Source of the DNA: Clostridia bacterium
GTDB taxonomy: Bacteria > CBDUZB01 > JAGLHV01
Direction: 5' to 3'
Assembly (NCBI GenBank): GCA_030595925.1
Contig: JAUVLC010000118.1
Coordinates: 1 to 7,244 of the forward strand
Length of the DNA: 7,244 nucleotides
Shown: positions 1 through 5,782 of the stretch, piece after piece
Layout: the number at the start of each line of letters is the position of its first letter
Numbering within the stretch: position 1 is the first letter of the stretch
Position numbers and translations under genes: made by a program
Notes under the pieces: generated by a model
Told to the model about the DNA's origin: nothing
Database searches by the model: none
What the model saw: only the letters and a program-made list of their open reading frames with translations

Positions 1-76
1 GTGAGGATGAACAGGAAAGATAACCTGTTTGTAGCGAAGGGGCTCTACGTTAAACGGTATTTCCGGAGGAGGGAGA

Positions 77-190
77 ATGAGTAGATTGGAAGAAAAGCTA
101 ATAACTACGGATAAAGTTCGGGAACTTCAAAGGAAACTATAGCTTAAAGCAAAGTCACAGTCTATCAGGTGGGCGAAAGCTTTAAGATGA
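77..190 (+). pseudogene. Group II intron reverse transcriptase/maturase, remnant
   Basis: An ATG at 77, preceded by GGAGGAGGGAGA, opens a frame reading MSRLEEKLITTDKVRELQRKL. This matches the usual beginning of bacterial group II intron reverse transcriptases, where the next residues are typically YLKAK. Here the expected Tyr codon is TAG (140-142), followed in frame by LKAKSQ, so a nonsense mutation sits at that Tyr. The frame then runs about nine more codons to TGA at 188-190, and domain V begins only 11 bases later. A full protein is about 400-600 residues, so all reverse transcriptase, maturase and DNA-binding domains are missing. I infer one large internal deletion. The RNA could still splice or move if an enzyme from a related intron acts in trans. 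Confidence 0.75.
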
Positions 191-201
191 GCGTTTATCG
201 G

Positions 202-354
202 AAAGCCGTGTGAGGGAAAACTTCATGCACGGTTTGACGAGGGGATGCTGGAAACAGGGTATGGTTGAGATATTGTGACACTCCCAGAGGAAACGGGGAG
301 AAACAGGGAAAACAAACATTAACCTGAAGCTACTGCGCCAGTGTTCTACTCTAC
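202..354 (+). ncRNA. Group II intron domains V and VI with branch point
   Basis: Domain V is at 202-235. The lower stem AAGCCGTG (203-210) pairs with CACGGTTT (228-235) and contains the catalytic AGC triad. The upper stem TGAGG (211-215) pairs with CTTCA (221-225) around a GAAAA loop, leaving the expected two-base 3' bulge (TG, 226-227). Domain VI follows: bases 239-251 pair with 338-351, giving three pairs, one unpaired A at 348, then ten continuous pairs including G-U. A348 is the predicted branch-point adenosine, seven bases from the intron end at 354. Inside domain VI a CTCCC/GGGGAG hairpin (about 281-300) forms the distal arm. Confidence 0.85.
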
Positions 355-372
355 TTAAATTTGTTGAATTAG

Positions 373-413
373 AAAAAGATATAAAAACAGTTAAAAGAAA
401 AAAGACAAAAACA
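373..413 (+). repeat. 41-bp A-rich dispersed repeat, copy 1
   Basis: This segment is identical base for base to 5923-5963. It lies in the 165-base gap (355-519) between the intron end and the aminotransferase start. The gap is otherwise A-rich, with repeated AAAGACAAAA and ACAGGCACA words that recur at about 1780-1800 and 5951-5970. I see no convincing promoter here, so the aminotransferase may be read from upstream. Confidence 0.7.
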
Positions 414-519
414 AAAGACAAAAAAAACAGGCACAAGGGTACAGAGGCACAAAGTAAAAAGACAACGGTTGGATTTCTTATCAAGTGTGCAGTGACAAAA
501 AAAAAAGGGGAATGATAAT

Positions 520-1635
520 ATGGAAAAAAATGGATTAATTCCGATAAATAAACCGACTGTTCCGGATTTAAAATGTATATTAGAAGAATATCAAGAGGTT
601 TTTGATAACGGAATGCTTACTAATCATAAGTATGTAGGAATGTTTGAAGAACGATTAAAGGAATATTTGGGGGTAAGGAATGTTGTTTGTGTTTCTTGCT
701 GTACTTCAGGGTTGATGTTAGTGGCGAAATGTTTGGGGTTAACCGGAGAGGTAATTGTTCCCAGTTTTACTTTTCCGGCTACGGTTCATTCTTTAATTTG
801 GAATAATTTGACACCGGTATTTATTGATTGTAATCCGGAAACGTTTAATCTTGATGTTGATGAAATAGAAAAGAAAATTACTAAAAGAACATCAGCGATA
901 TTAGGGGTGTATATATTTGGTAATCCACCGGAAATGGATAAGTTAGAAAATTTAGTACATAAACATCAGATTAATTTAATCTTTGATTCTGCTCACGCTT
1001 TAGGTTCTCAGTTTAAAGGAAAATTTGCCGGTAATTTTGGGGATGCGGAGGTGTTTAGTTTGGCTCCTACTAAAATAATTACTTCCGGTGAAGGAGGAAT
1101 AGTTACTACTAATAATGATGATTTAGCCAAAAAATTAAAATTAGCCAGAAATTATGGAAATCCTGGTAATTACGATTGTTGTTTGCTGGGATTAAATGCC
1201 AGAATGAATGAGTTGAGTGCAATAATGGGTTTAAAAAGTATGGATTTGTTAGAAGATAGTATTGCCCGAAGGCATAATTTGGTAAATTTATATAAAACGG
1301 AATTAGGTAAGATTGAAGGAATAAATTTCCAAAGAATTAGGAAAGGGAATCGTTCAACCTTTAATTATTTTTCTATTTTAATTGATTCTGAAAAGTTTGG
1401 AATGGATAATAAGGAGTTACATTTAGCACTGGAAAAAAAAGGGATAATGACCCGGGTTTATTTTTATCCTCCGGTGCATAGACAGAAAGTTTATAAAAAA
1501 TATTACTACAGATATAAGAATAGCCTTTCCTGGACGGATAAGATTGCGGATTCAATTCTTTGTTTGCCTCTTTATTCGGATATGGGAGAGGAGAGGGTCT
1601 TGAGGGTGTGTGAGGCGATAAAAGACAGTCCATAG
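520..1635 (+). CDS. DegT/DnrJ/EryC1/StrS-family PLP-dependent aminotransferase
   Basis: This 371-residue protein has the usual family length and order of motifs. IPINKPTVPD (7-16) opens the fold. VSCCTSGLML (58-67) is the PLP-phosphate loop, and PSFTFPAT (81-88) follows. FDSAHALGS (155-163) carries the Asp that contacts the PLP ring nitrogen (D156). SLAPTKIITSGEGG (180-193) carries the Schiff-base lysine, K185. NARMNELSAIMG (226-237) and PPVHRQ (317-322) are conserved late motifs, and the chain ends normally near CLPLYSDM. Family members transfer an amino group, usually from glutamate, to a keto-sugar nucleotide in the cytoplasm, for O-antigen, capsule or exopolysaccharide sugars. The exact substrate cannot be read from sequence. 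The start is supported by AAAGGGG nine bases upstream. The stop codon and last two codons lie inside a heptamer repeat. The gene converges on the export genes and could supply their sugar precursor. Confidence 0.93.
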   Translation: MEKNGLIPINKPTVPDLKCILEEYQEVFDNGMLTNHKYVGMFEERLKEYLGVRNVVCVSCCTSGLMLVAKCLGLTGEVIVPSFTFPATVHSLIWNNLTPVFIDCNPETFNLDVDEIEKKITKRTSAILGVYIFGNPPEMDKLENLVHKHQINLIFDSAHALGSQFKGKFAGNFGDAEVFSLAPTKIITSGEGGIVTTNNDDLAKKLKLARNYGNPGNYDCCLLGLNARMNELSAIMGLKSMDLLEDSIARRHNLVNLYKTELGKIEGINFQRIRKGNRSTFNYFSILIDSEKFGMDNKELHLALEKKGIMTRVYFYPPVHRQKVYKKYYYRYKNSLSWTDKIADSILCLPLYSDMGEERVLRVCEAIKDSP

Positions 1636-1697
1636 TCCACAGTCGATAGTCCATAGATTAAAAAAAGAAACGAAAGTCCATAGTCGACAGTCCATAG
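1627..1697. repeat. Composite heptamer repeat, block 1 (7 units)
   Basis: Tandem seven-base units read AGTCCAT, AGTCCAC, AGTCGAT, AGTCCAT (1627-1654), then AG. The spacer ATTAAAAAAAGAAACGAA (1657-1674) follows, then AGTCCAT, AGTCGAC, AGTCCAT (1675-1695) and AG. The block overlaps the last nine bases of the aminotransferase gene, including its TAG stop. The same two-part layout with nearly the same spacer recurs at 2555-2618 and 5783-5895. Confidence 0.95.
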
Positions 1698-1710
1698 ACA
1701 AAGACAAAAA

Positions 1711-1775
1711 ATAAATACTAAATCCGAAATTCGAAATCCTAAACAAATTCAAAATTCTAAATTCTAAATTCAAAA
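1711..1775. repeat. AT-rich dispersed intergenic motif (AAATTC/AAATCC words)
   Basis: Irregular repeats of AAATTC, AAATCC and CTAAA words contain CCTAAACAAATTCAAAAT, which also occurs in 2659-2719. Shorter echoes appear at about 2844-2866. There is no coding signal. It belongs to the mixed repeat filling of the 1636-1937 spacer between two convergent genes. Confidence 0.7.
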
Positions 1776-1826
1776 CAAAGACAAAGAAAAAAACAGGCAC
1801 AAAGTTAAAAAATAAAAAACAGATTC

Positions 1827-1856
1827 AGTCCATAGTCCACAGTCGATAGTCCATAG
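1827..1856. repeat. Heptamer repeat, block 2 (4 units)
   Basis: The units AGTCCAT, AGTCCAC, AGTCGAT, AGTCCAT and AG are identical to the first half of block 1, which lies exactly 200 bases upstream. The A-rich spacer and second half are missing; the sequence goes on as ACAGAAACGAATG, which keeps only part of the spacer. Confidence 0.95.
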
Positions 1857-1880
1857 ACAGAAACGAATGCAAAGAATAAA

Positions 1881-1910
1881 TCCCCCTAACCCCCTTTTCC
1901 AAAGGGGGAA
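1881..1910. repeat. C-rich palindrome repeat in convergent spacer
   Basis: TCCCCCTAA is followed by CCCCCTTT (1890-1897), a three-base loop, and AAAGGGGG (1901-1908), an eight-pair perfect hairpin. It lies 30 bases past the end of the export gene and could stall transcription from either side. No T-run follows on either strand, so I list it as a dispersed palindromic repeat rather than a terminator. Confidence 0.7.
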
Positions 1911-1937
1911 CTCAACAGGGTAACCCCGTAGCAAAAG

Positions 1938-2528
1938 TTAAAAGATGCTTTCGGGGACAAAAACTATATCGTTGGGCTGTAGAGGGATATCTTTACTCTT
2001 GTCACCCTTTTTAGTGATGTCGGTTACCTTTATTTTTATTGTTTCCCCTTTTTCACTGTCTACCCTAATTACTTTAGTTTTATTAGGGGCTGCTTGTTCA
2101 GTAAAACCTCCTGCCCGGGAAATTGCTTCTAAAACTGTAGTTGGTTTTTCTCTGGATAATTCATAAGCAGCAGGTTTTCTCACTGCTCCCATTACAAAAA
2201 ACTTCTCAGGATGGTAACTTTTAATAAAAACATTTACTTGTGGGTTTACCAGATACCCGTCACTTAGAAGCTCTTTTATTTTTTCACAGAATTGATTTAC
2301 CGTCAGACCAGCGGCATGAACCTGCCCAATTAAGGGAAAAGTAATATCACCTGCGGCACTTACTCTTACTTTGGTAGTTAAATCCTTGTGCTCATAAACC
2401 TTAATTTCAAGCACATCTTCTGAATGGATGGTATATTCTTTTATACTTTTTTTAGTTTCTGCAAAAGTTAATCCGGTAATAAAACTTGTTATTGTGGTTA
2501 AAATTAATAACCTTTTGAATAATGACAT
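1938..2528 (-). CDS. Short polysaccharide export protein (OPX/Wza family, no C-terminal helix)
   Basis: The 196-residue protein starts at ATG 2528, with AAGGGGGAAG just upstream. The frame stays open 42 codons further, but only through heptamer-repeat sequence, so that longer start is rejected. Residues 1-23 (MSLFKRLLIL...TFA) are a signal peptide, with no lipobox Cys. YTIHSEDVLEIKVYEHKDL (32-50) to VFIKSY (100-105) is the polysaccharide-export (PES) domain, with the typical G-DITFPLIG-V core. FFVMGAVRKPAAYEL (110-124) to KVIRV (152-156) is an SLBB-type domain. The protein ends at LQPNDIVFVPESIF, so the outer-membrane-spanning C-terminal helix of Wza is absent. It should be periplasmic and guide polymer towards an outer-membrane pore. 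The beta-barrel gene 490 bases upstream is the obvious partner. Family assignment is secure; the specific polymer is unknown. Confidence 0.92.
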   Translation of the reverse strand: MSLFKRLLILTTITSFITGLTFAETKKSIKEYTIHSEDVLEIKVYEHKDLTTKVRVSAAGDITFPLIGQVHAAGLTVNQFCEKIKELLSDGYLVNPQVNVFIKSYHPEKFFVMGAVRKPAAYELSREKPTTVLEAISRAGGFTEQAAPNKTKVIRVDSEKGETIKIKVTDITKKGDKSKDIPLQPNDIVFVPESIF

Positions 2529-2554
2529 ACTTCCCCCTTGAAAGACAAACAAAC

Positions 2555-2618
2555 AGTCAATAGTCCATAGATTAAAAAAAGAAACGAAAGTCCATAGTCG
2601 ACAGTCCATAGTCCATAG
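2555..2618. repeat. Composite heptamer repeat, block 3 (6 units)
   Basis: AGTCAAT and AGTCCAT (2555-2568) plus AG, then the spacer ATTAAAAAAAGAAACGAA, then AGTCCAT, AGTCGAC, AGTCCAT, AGTCCAT (2589-2616) and AG. The block lies 27 bases upstream of the export gene start, so it is probably transcribed as part of that gene's leader. It creates a false in-frame extension of 42 codons. Confidence 0.95.
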
Positions 2619-2658
2619 ATTACAGATAACAGATAAAAACAAAGACAAAGACAACAGA

Positions 2659-2719
2659 TAAATTCTAAATCCTAATATCTAAATCCTAAACAAATTCAAA
2701 ATCCAAAATACGAAATTCC
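2659..2719. repeat. AT-rich dispersed intergenic motif, second copy
   Basis: Repeated AAATTC, AAATCC and TCCTAA words share CCTAAACAAATTCAAAAT with 1711-1775. It directly precedes a C-rich repeat (2724-2757). No coding signal is seen on either strand in 2619-3020, which is wholly made of such elements. Confidence 0.7.
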
Positions 2720-2723
2720 TATT

Positions 2724-2757
2724 TTCCCCTCACCCTACCCTCTCCCACAAGGGGAGA
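2724..2757. repeat. CCCTCACCCT-type dispersed repeat with hairpin
   Basis: TCCCCTCACCCTACCC precedes TCTCCC (2741-2746), the loop ACAA, and GGGGAGA (2751-2757). It has the form of a widespread intergenic repeat seen in many uncultured-bacterium genomes. No T-run follows, so a terminator role is not supported. Confidence 0.55.
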
Positions 2758-2771
2758 AGAATAAAAGAACA

Positions 2772-2793
2772 GCAGAGCAAGCTCTGCAACTAC
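2772..2793 (-). repeat. REP-type hairpin with GTAG, copy 1
   Basis: Read on the minus strand: GTAG (2793-2790), two bases, then a perfect hairpin GCAGAGC-TT-GCTCTGC (2787-2772). GTAG at the 5' foot of a palindrome is the layout recognised by REP-associated (RAYT) transposases. Confidence 0.65.
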
Positions 2794-2812
2794 AAAATAA
2801 CTTCACTGATAA

Positions 2813-2835
2813 CGCAACCTAAAGGTTGCGGCTAC
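2813..2835 (-). repeat. REP-type hairpin with GTAG, copy 2
   Basis: On the minus strand, GTAG (2835-2832), one base, then CGCAACCT-TT-AGGTTGCG (2830-2813), eight pairs. Compared with copy 3, both arms carry matching changes that keep pairing, a compensatory pattern. Confidence 0.75.
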
Positions 2836-2875
2836 AACATACAGAATAAATCCGAAATTCTAGATCCGATGATAA

Positions 2876-2898
2876 CGCAGGCTAAAGCCTGCGGCTAC
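2876..2898 (-). repeat. REP-type hairpin with GTAG, copy 3
   Basis: On the minus strand, GTAG (2898-2895), one base, then CGCAGGCT-TT-AGCCTGCG (2893-2876). The hairpin and GTAG are identical to the copy at 6713-6735 beside the transposase remnant, in opposite orientation. Confidence 0.8.
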
Positions 2899-2926
2899 CC
2901 GCCACTAAGAAACGGCGAGACAGACA

Positions 2927-2961
2927 AATTTAAAAGAAAGCCTGATTAATCAGGCAACTAC
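2927..2961 (-). terminator. Probable Rho-independent terminator of beta-barrel gene (also REP-like copy 4)
   Basis: On the minus strand, GCCTGA-TTAA-TCAGGC (2955-2940) is followed by TTTCTTTTAAATTT. This hairpin plus T-rich tail begins about 65 bases past the barrel gene stop. The foot carries GTAG (2961-2958) two bases before the stem, as in the REP copies, so it may be a REP used as a terminator. If it works, the export gene downstream needs read-through or its own promoter. Confidence 0.6.
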
Positions 2962-2981
2962 AAACTAACAAACAACTATAG

Positions 2982-2998
2982 ATTCCTGTTTGCGGAAT
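2982..2998. repeat. ATTCC/GGAAT short inverted repeat
   Basis: ATTCC (2982-2986) and GGAAT (2994-2998) flank TGTTTGC. The words ATTCCTG and GGAATG recur at about 6983-7092. It is probably another dispersed intergenic repeat fragment just past the barrel gene. Confidence 0.4.
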
Positions 2999-3020
2999 GA
3001 CAGAAACTTACAAATAGTTT

Positions 3021-4226
3021 TTAATAGAGGGCAGTCAGATTGATACTGGTTTTATTATCTCTATAATCAAAACCATCAAAATTAGAATCTCTTTCCTCAT
3101 GGTGATAACCTATATCTAAAAAGAGCCACCTTACAAATTTATATTTCATATTTATACCGGCATTAATTAAAACATCCTCTCTTTTCTCGCTCAGGGTACC
3201 GAGCGTAGTTTCTTCGGGATATTGATTTAACTGATAAGAAACTACCACCTCGGAAAATAATCTTTTATTTAACTTATATTCGTATTTCAACCAGCCATTA
3301 TTCATTTGATAATAGGCATTAGGAATAAAAGTAGATTCCATCGCTTTACGTAAAAAACCCAAACTAAGTGTATTTTTACTACTAAACCGTTCTTTTAATC
3401 TAATATCAGTAACCATGGTATCAAAATCAGGGGGATCTAAAATATCTTTATATTTACGACTTTGATAACCCACCTTTATGGTACTTTCACACTTACTGGT
3501 TAATTTTCCCATTATCCCCATCATCCCTTCTCTGTAATCCGATTCAGGATTAACCAAAGCAGTATCGTACCTAATTTCACCATAGTTATATTCCATTAAA
3601 AAAGATGTTTTGGGAAAAAAACGGTAGTTAACATGGACAGTATAAATATTTTGGGTTCTATCCTCGGCAGACCATATTTGCTTATAGTGACTGTGGCGTA
3701 TATTTTGAATTCTTAAAGCTGTTTCCAACCGGGGAAAGAAAAAAGAAAGCCCCCCTTTTAAATCATTTTTATAATACCTAACCCGCTCCATGAATTCCGT
3801 ATCTGCCCGTTCAAAAGTATCTTTAAAATTGTTGTTTACATTTACTTTAAAATCTCTAAAATTTAAAGACCATTCCCCTTTTAAAATATGATTTTCCGCA
3901 TCCTGACTGGGGTATTCTAAATATCTTAAAATATTAAGAGAATAATCCACTTCAAAATGATAGTTGTTAAAAGGTATCTCCAGATTTAAAGATGGGGTAA
4001 AAGTAGTAAGAAAATCATCTTTTTTATCAGAAGGAGAAAGAAAAACATTGTCATCATGCATTCCTTCTATTTTTAACCCCGGATGCAGTATAAAATCGCC
4101 TAATTTTATTCCTCTTATTTTGCGAACATAAAGTTTTCGGGCATAAAGATTTCCACTGTTTAATAAAAAAGACAACAGAATTACTAAAACCAACACCCAT
4201 TTTTTACCCAAAATTATTTTTACCAT
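3021..4226 (-). CDS. Outer-membrane beta-barrel protein, probable polysaccharide-export pore
   Basis: I chose the ATG at 4226 (401 residues) because GATAGGAGGAAGG sits directly upstream. An in-frame ATG at 4241, abutting the upstream gene's TAA, would add only MIGGR and place the Shine-Dalgarno inside the gene. Residues 1-29 (MVKIILGKKWVLVLVILLSFL... to LYA) are a signal peptide. The rest is a succession of alternating hydrophobic/polar strands with tight turns. It opens with HPGLKIEGMHDDNVFLSP (48-65) and TPSLNLEIPF (77-86), the usual start of BBP2-type or EpsL-like barrels in exopolysaccharide loci. It ends in INLTALY, an aromatic C-terminal beta-signal. The gene follows the 181-aa gene with a stop-start junction, so the two are co-transcribed and probably translationally coupled. 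I infer that it forms the outer-membrane pore for polymer handed over by the OPX protein. A structural or sensor barrel is the alternative. Confidence 0.8.
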   Translation of the reverse strand: MVKIILGKKWVLVLVILLSFLLNSGNLYARKLYVRKIRGIKLGDFILHPGLKIEGMHDDNVFLSPSDKKDDFLTTFTPSLNLEIPFNNYHFEVDYSLNILRYLEYPSQDAENHILKGEWSLNFRDFKVNVNNNFKDTFERADTEFMERVRYYKNDLKGGLSFFFPRLETALRIQNIRHSHYKQIWSAEDRTQNIYTVHVNYRFFPKTSFLMEYNYGEIRYDTALVNPESDYREGMMGIMGKLTSKCESTIKVGYQSRKYKDILDPPDFDTMVTDIRLKERFSSKNTLSLGFLRKAMESTFIPNAYYQMNNGWLKYEYKLNKRLFSEVVVSYQLNQYPEETTLGTLSEKREDVLINAGINMKYKFVRWLFLDIGYHHEERDSNFDGFDYRDNKTSINLTALY

Positions 4227-4241
4227 CCTTCCTCCTATCAT

Positions 4242-4787
4242 TTAATATATCGGACTTGCCGGTTCTTCACTCACTTCAAAAGGGAATTCAACTCCCTTTA
4301 TTTCCTCTGCCGAACCCGGTGAAACATAAGTTTTTGTTATGGCAGCAATTATTTTGGGAATATTAAGGACTTTAATAATTTCTTTCTCTAACATTATTCC
4401 ATCCAGATTTCCGGTTTTTAAAAATCCTCTTCTAATTAAAAAATAAAATTTGCTTTTGTCGGTAATATTAGGCGGAGGATTATGCACCAGGGCAAAATAC
4501 AAAAAATTCACTATATTTCTTCTTCTCACTAATTTACGATGGTTAGTCCCTACAAAAATATAAATTCCTTTTTTGACTAAAATTTCAATTTTTGCTTTGT
4601 AAACCTCTGTTACTGACATAAATTCCATATCCGCAGGCAACATTGGTTCTAAATCCATTAGCCGGATAATCATGTCAACAACCTTGGTGTTAGTCATATA
4701 TCGAGCACTTCTTGCCGGAACATTGAAACTAATAAAAAAGAAAATAATTAAACTAAATGCAATAATAAATCTTTTGGAATTTTTCAT
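4242..4787 (-). CDS. Secreted 181-aa protein with SLH-like repeats, paralogue A
   Basis: I do not recognise a named family. The start at 4787 follows GGGGAAGG and begins MKNSKRF, as does the paralogue at 6661. An open extension of 45 codons upstream crosses the promoter and is rejected. Residues 1-28 form a signal peptide (FIIAFSLIIFFF core, cut probably after VPARSA). The mature part has three spaced helices ending in similar patterns: TNTKVVDMIIRLMDL (32-46), RRRNIVNFLYFALV (88-101) and LEKEIIKVLNIP (133-144). GIYIF and GFLKTG lie between them, like degenerate S-layer-homology modules about 45-55 residues apart. About two thirds of residues match paralogue B (124 of 181 by hand count). It lies in the same transcript as the beta-barrel, directly upstream. 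It is probably periplasmic or surface-exposed, perhaps tethering or assisting export. Confidence 0.85.
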   Translation of the reverse strand: MKNSKRFIIAFSLIIFFFISFNVPARSARYMTNTKVVDMIIRLMDLEPMLPADMEFMSVTEVYKAKIEILVKKGIYIFVGTNHRKLVRRRNIVNFLYFALVHNPPPNITDKSKFYFLIRRGFLKTGNLDGIMLEKEIIKVLNIPKIIAAITKTYVSPGSAEEIKGVEFPFEVSEEPASPIY

Positions 4788-4824
4788 TTTTTCCTTCCCC
4801 CCTGTTGAAGCGTTGTTACAATTT

Positions 4825-4853
4825 ATTTTAGTATATTTTAATAAAGGTGTCAA
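4825..4853 (-). promoter_or_regulatory. Sigma70-type promoter of paralogue A and beta-barrel
   Basis: On the minus strand, TTGACA (4853-4848), a 17-base spacer and TAAAAT (4830-4825) form a near-consensus promoter ending 38 bases before the ATG at 4787. It should drive the 181-aa gene and the coupled beta-barrel gene. Its -35 lies within one arm of an inverted repeat. Confidence 0.75.
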
Positions 4854-4886
4854 GTATTTTTTTTCACTGCAATTTTCTTTGACACC
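4846..4886. promoter_or_regulatory. Inverted repeat overlapping the promoter -35 (candidate operator)
   Basis: GGTGTCAA (4846-4853) and TTGACACC (4879-4886) are perfect eight-base inverted arms 25 bases apart. The inner arm contains the -35 of the minus-strand promoter. The outer arm reads TTGACA on the plus strand. The 4788-5098 spacer otherwise holds no gene that I can support. Confidence 0.4.
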
Positions 4887-5098
4887 CCCTTTCACCCTCT
4901 TAATAAATGTACTACAATTCAAAATATATATCCCCCTTTCATTACCGATTTACCCCAAATATCAGTGGAAACCCAGACAACCTGGTTTTCTACTTTTTGT
5001 GCTTATTTTTCATCTGCTTAAAATTCAAAATGCTTCACTTCCCAACACATTAAATCGCAAGGCAAGTAGTTATATCTATCAGGTCATTCTCATTAAGC

Positions 5099-5668
5099 TT
5101 ACAAATACGTTTTAGCAGTGCCCGGATTAGGATATGCACTCATATTATTAATAACCTTAGAGATAAAAAAATTATTGAGTGATATATAAGTTTCAGCAGT
5201 TATTTCTGATAAATGAGAAGTATTAAGTGCAGCTATTACTTCTTTTTTGCTAACCTGCTGATTAATCTTTCCTTTTTTGATAATATTTTTATTAGCTAAA
5301 AAAAACAGTTTTTTCGTTGTATTTATTTCTTCCGGCTCAACAGCAATTAACGGGTACAAACTCTCTGCTAATTCTCCCCGGGTTAAATAAACTTTTCGAT
5401 TGGTATTTAAAAAAATAGAAATTCCTTGAGTAGCTAAGAAACTTGTTTCTGCCCTATAAAATTGTTTTGGTGAAATAAGAGCAGATTCTGCGGGTAAATA
5501 TGACTCTAATTTTTTTACTCTACACAAAAGGTGAACAAATTCAGCCCGGGTAATAAATTCCGTATTTTCACTATTTATGGCAGAAGATATTCCTGAAGAG
5601 GAAAGGTAATAAATAAATATATAAACGAAAAAAACGGACAGAAAAAGAAAAAATCGCTTTATCCACAT
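5099..5668 (-). CDS. Secreted 189-aa protein with SLH-like repeats, distant paralogue C
   Basis: This is a hypothetical protein related to the two 181-aa neighbours. The shared spine runs LESYLPAES (54-62), YRAETSFLATQGISIFLNTNRKV (71-93), SLYPLI (103-108), TTKKLFFL (117-124), KKEVIAALN (141-149) and AETYISL (158-164). The SLH resemblance is clearest here: FITRAEFVHLLCR (38-50), LTRGELAESLYPLI (95-108) and VSKKEVIAALN (139-149), where SLH modules carry ITRAEFAALLVRAL-type helices, with a GI-n-F segment between. The first 22 or so residues form a membrane-inserted signal (RFFLFLSVFFVYIFIYYL); whether it is cleaved is unclear. The start at 5668 has AGAGGA at suitable spacing. It has its own strong promoter 54 bases upstream of the ATG. 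No terminator is clear after its stop, so read-through into paralogue A is possible. Function is unknown. Confidence 0.82.
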   Translation of the reverse strand: MWIKRFFLFLSVFFVYIFIYYLSSSGISSAINSENTEFITRAEFVHLLCRVKKLESYLPAESALISPKQFYRAETSFLATQGISIFLNTNRKVYLTRGELAESLYPLIAVEPEEINTTKKLFFLANKNIIKKGKINQQVSKKEVIAALNTSHLSEITAETYISLNNFFISKVINNMSAYPNPGTAKTYL

Positions 5669-5721
5669 ATGTTTATCCTCTTTCTTTTTAATTTTTTTTT
5701 AATAATACTTTTTCGAGTGAG

Positions 5722-5751
5722 ATTATACTTCAATTAACAGGTAAAAGTCAA
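5722..5751 (-). promoter_or_regulatory. Sigma70-type promoter of paralogue C
   Basis: On the minus strand, TTGACT (5751-5746), an 18-base spacer and a perfect TATAAT (5727-5722) lie 53 bases before the ATG at 5668. The leader between them is A/T-rich with long T and A runs. Confidence 0.8.
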
Positions 5752-5782
5752 GGAAAAAAGACGGTTGATAAAGACAAAGGAC

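Larger units (their letters stand above)
1..354 (+). ncRNA. Group II intron, 3' portion (5' end outside or unclear)
   Basis: The segment ends in a well-formed domain V and domain VI (listed separately) and holds the start of a group II intron reverse transcriptase, so it is the 3' part of a group II intron. The predicted 3' splice site is after C354, where the sequence reads CTCTAC and then TTAAAT. Bases 1-76 should belong to the upstream ribozyme domains or the start of domain IV; a short hairpin, AACAGG with CCTGTT, lies near bases 9-28. The 5' end cannot be placed: the window opens with GTGAG, which only loosely resembles the GUGYG intron start, and a complete domain I would not fit in the space. 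The intron lies 165 bases upstream of the aminotransferase gene in the same orientation. Confidence 0.8.

Noticed and set aside
1-84. Frame 1 of the first 84 bases as the C-terminus of a reverse transcriptase
   Set aside because: The 27 residues show no RT, maturase or endonuclease motif, and the RT start at 77 in another frame makes this segment more likely ribozyme RNA.
182-484. Minus-strand 100-codon ORF with Phe/Leu-rich start
   Set aside because: It is antisense to group II intron domains V and VI, and the hydrophobic stretch comes from the A-rich spacer read backwards.
1552-1800. Minus-strand ORF of 82 codons reading LWTMDC-type peptide
   Set aside because: It is made of heptamer and AT-rich repeats plus the antisense of the aminotransferase 3' end, with no ribosome site.
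1627-1856. CRISPR array suggested by regularly spaced short repeats
   Set aside because: The unit is only seven bases, tandem without unique spacers, and the A-rich segment between sub-blocks is itself conserved. No cas genes are present.
1945-2166. Plus-strand 73-codon ORF
   Set aside because: It is a shadow of the polysaccharide-export gene on the opposite strand.
4968-4991. Stem-loop around AAACCCAG and CTGGTTT as terminator of paralogue C
   Set aside because: The stem is short with a bulge, and no T-run follows in the minus direction.
4672-5115. Plus-strand 147-codon ORF
   Set aside because: It overlaps antisense to paralogue A and its promoter region; the composition is Leu/Ile/Phe-rich as expected from AT-rich antisense, with no ribosome site.
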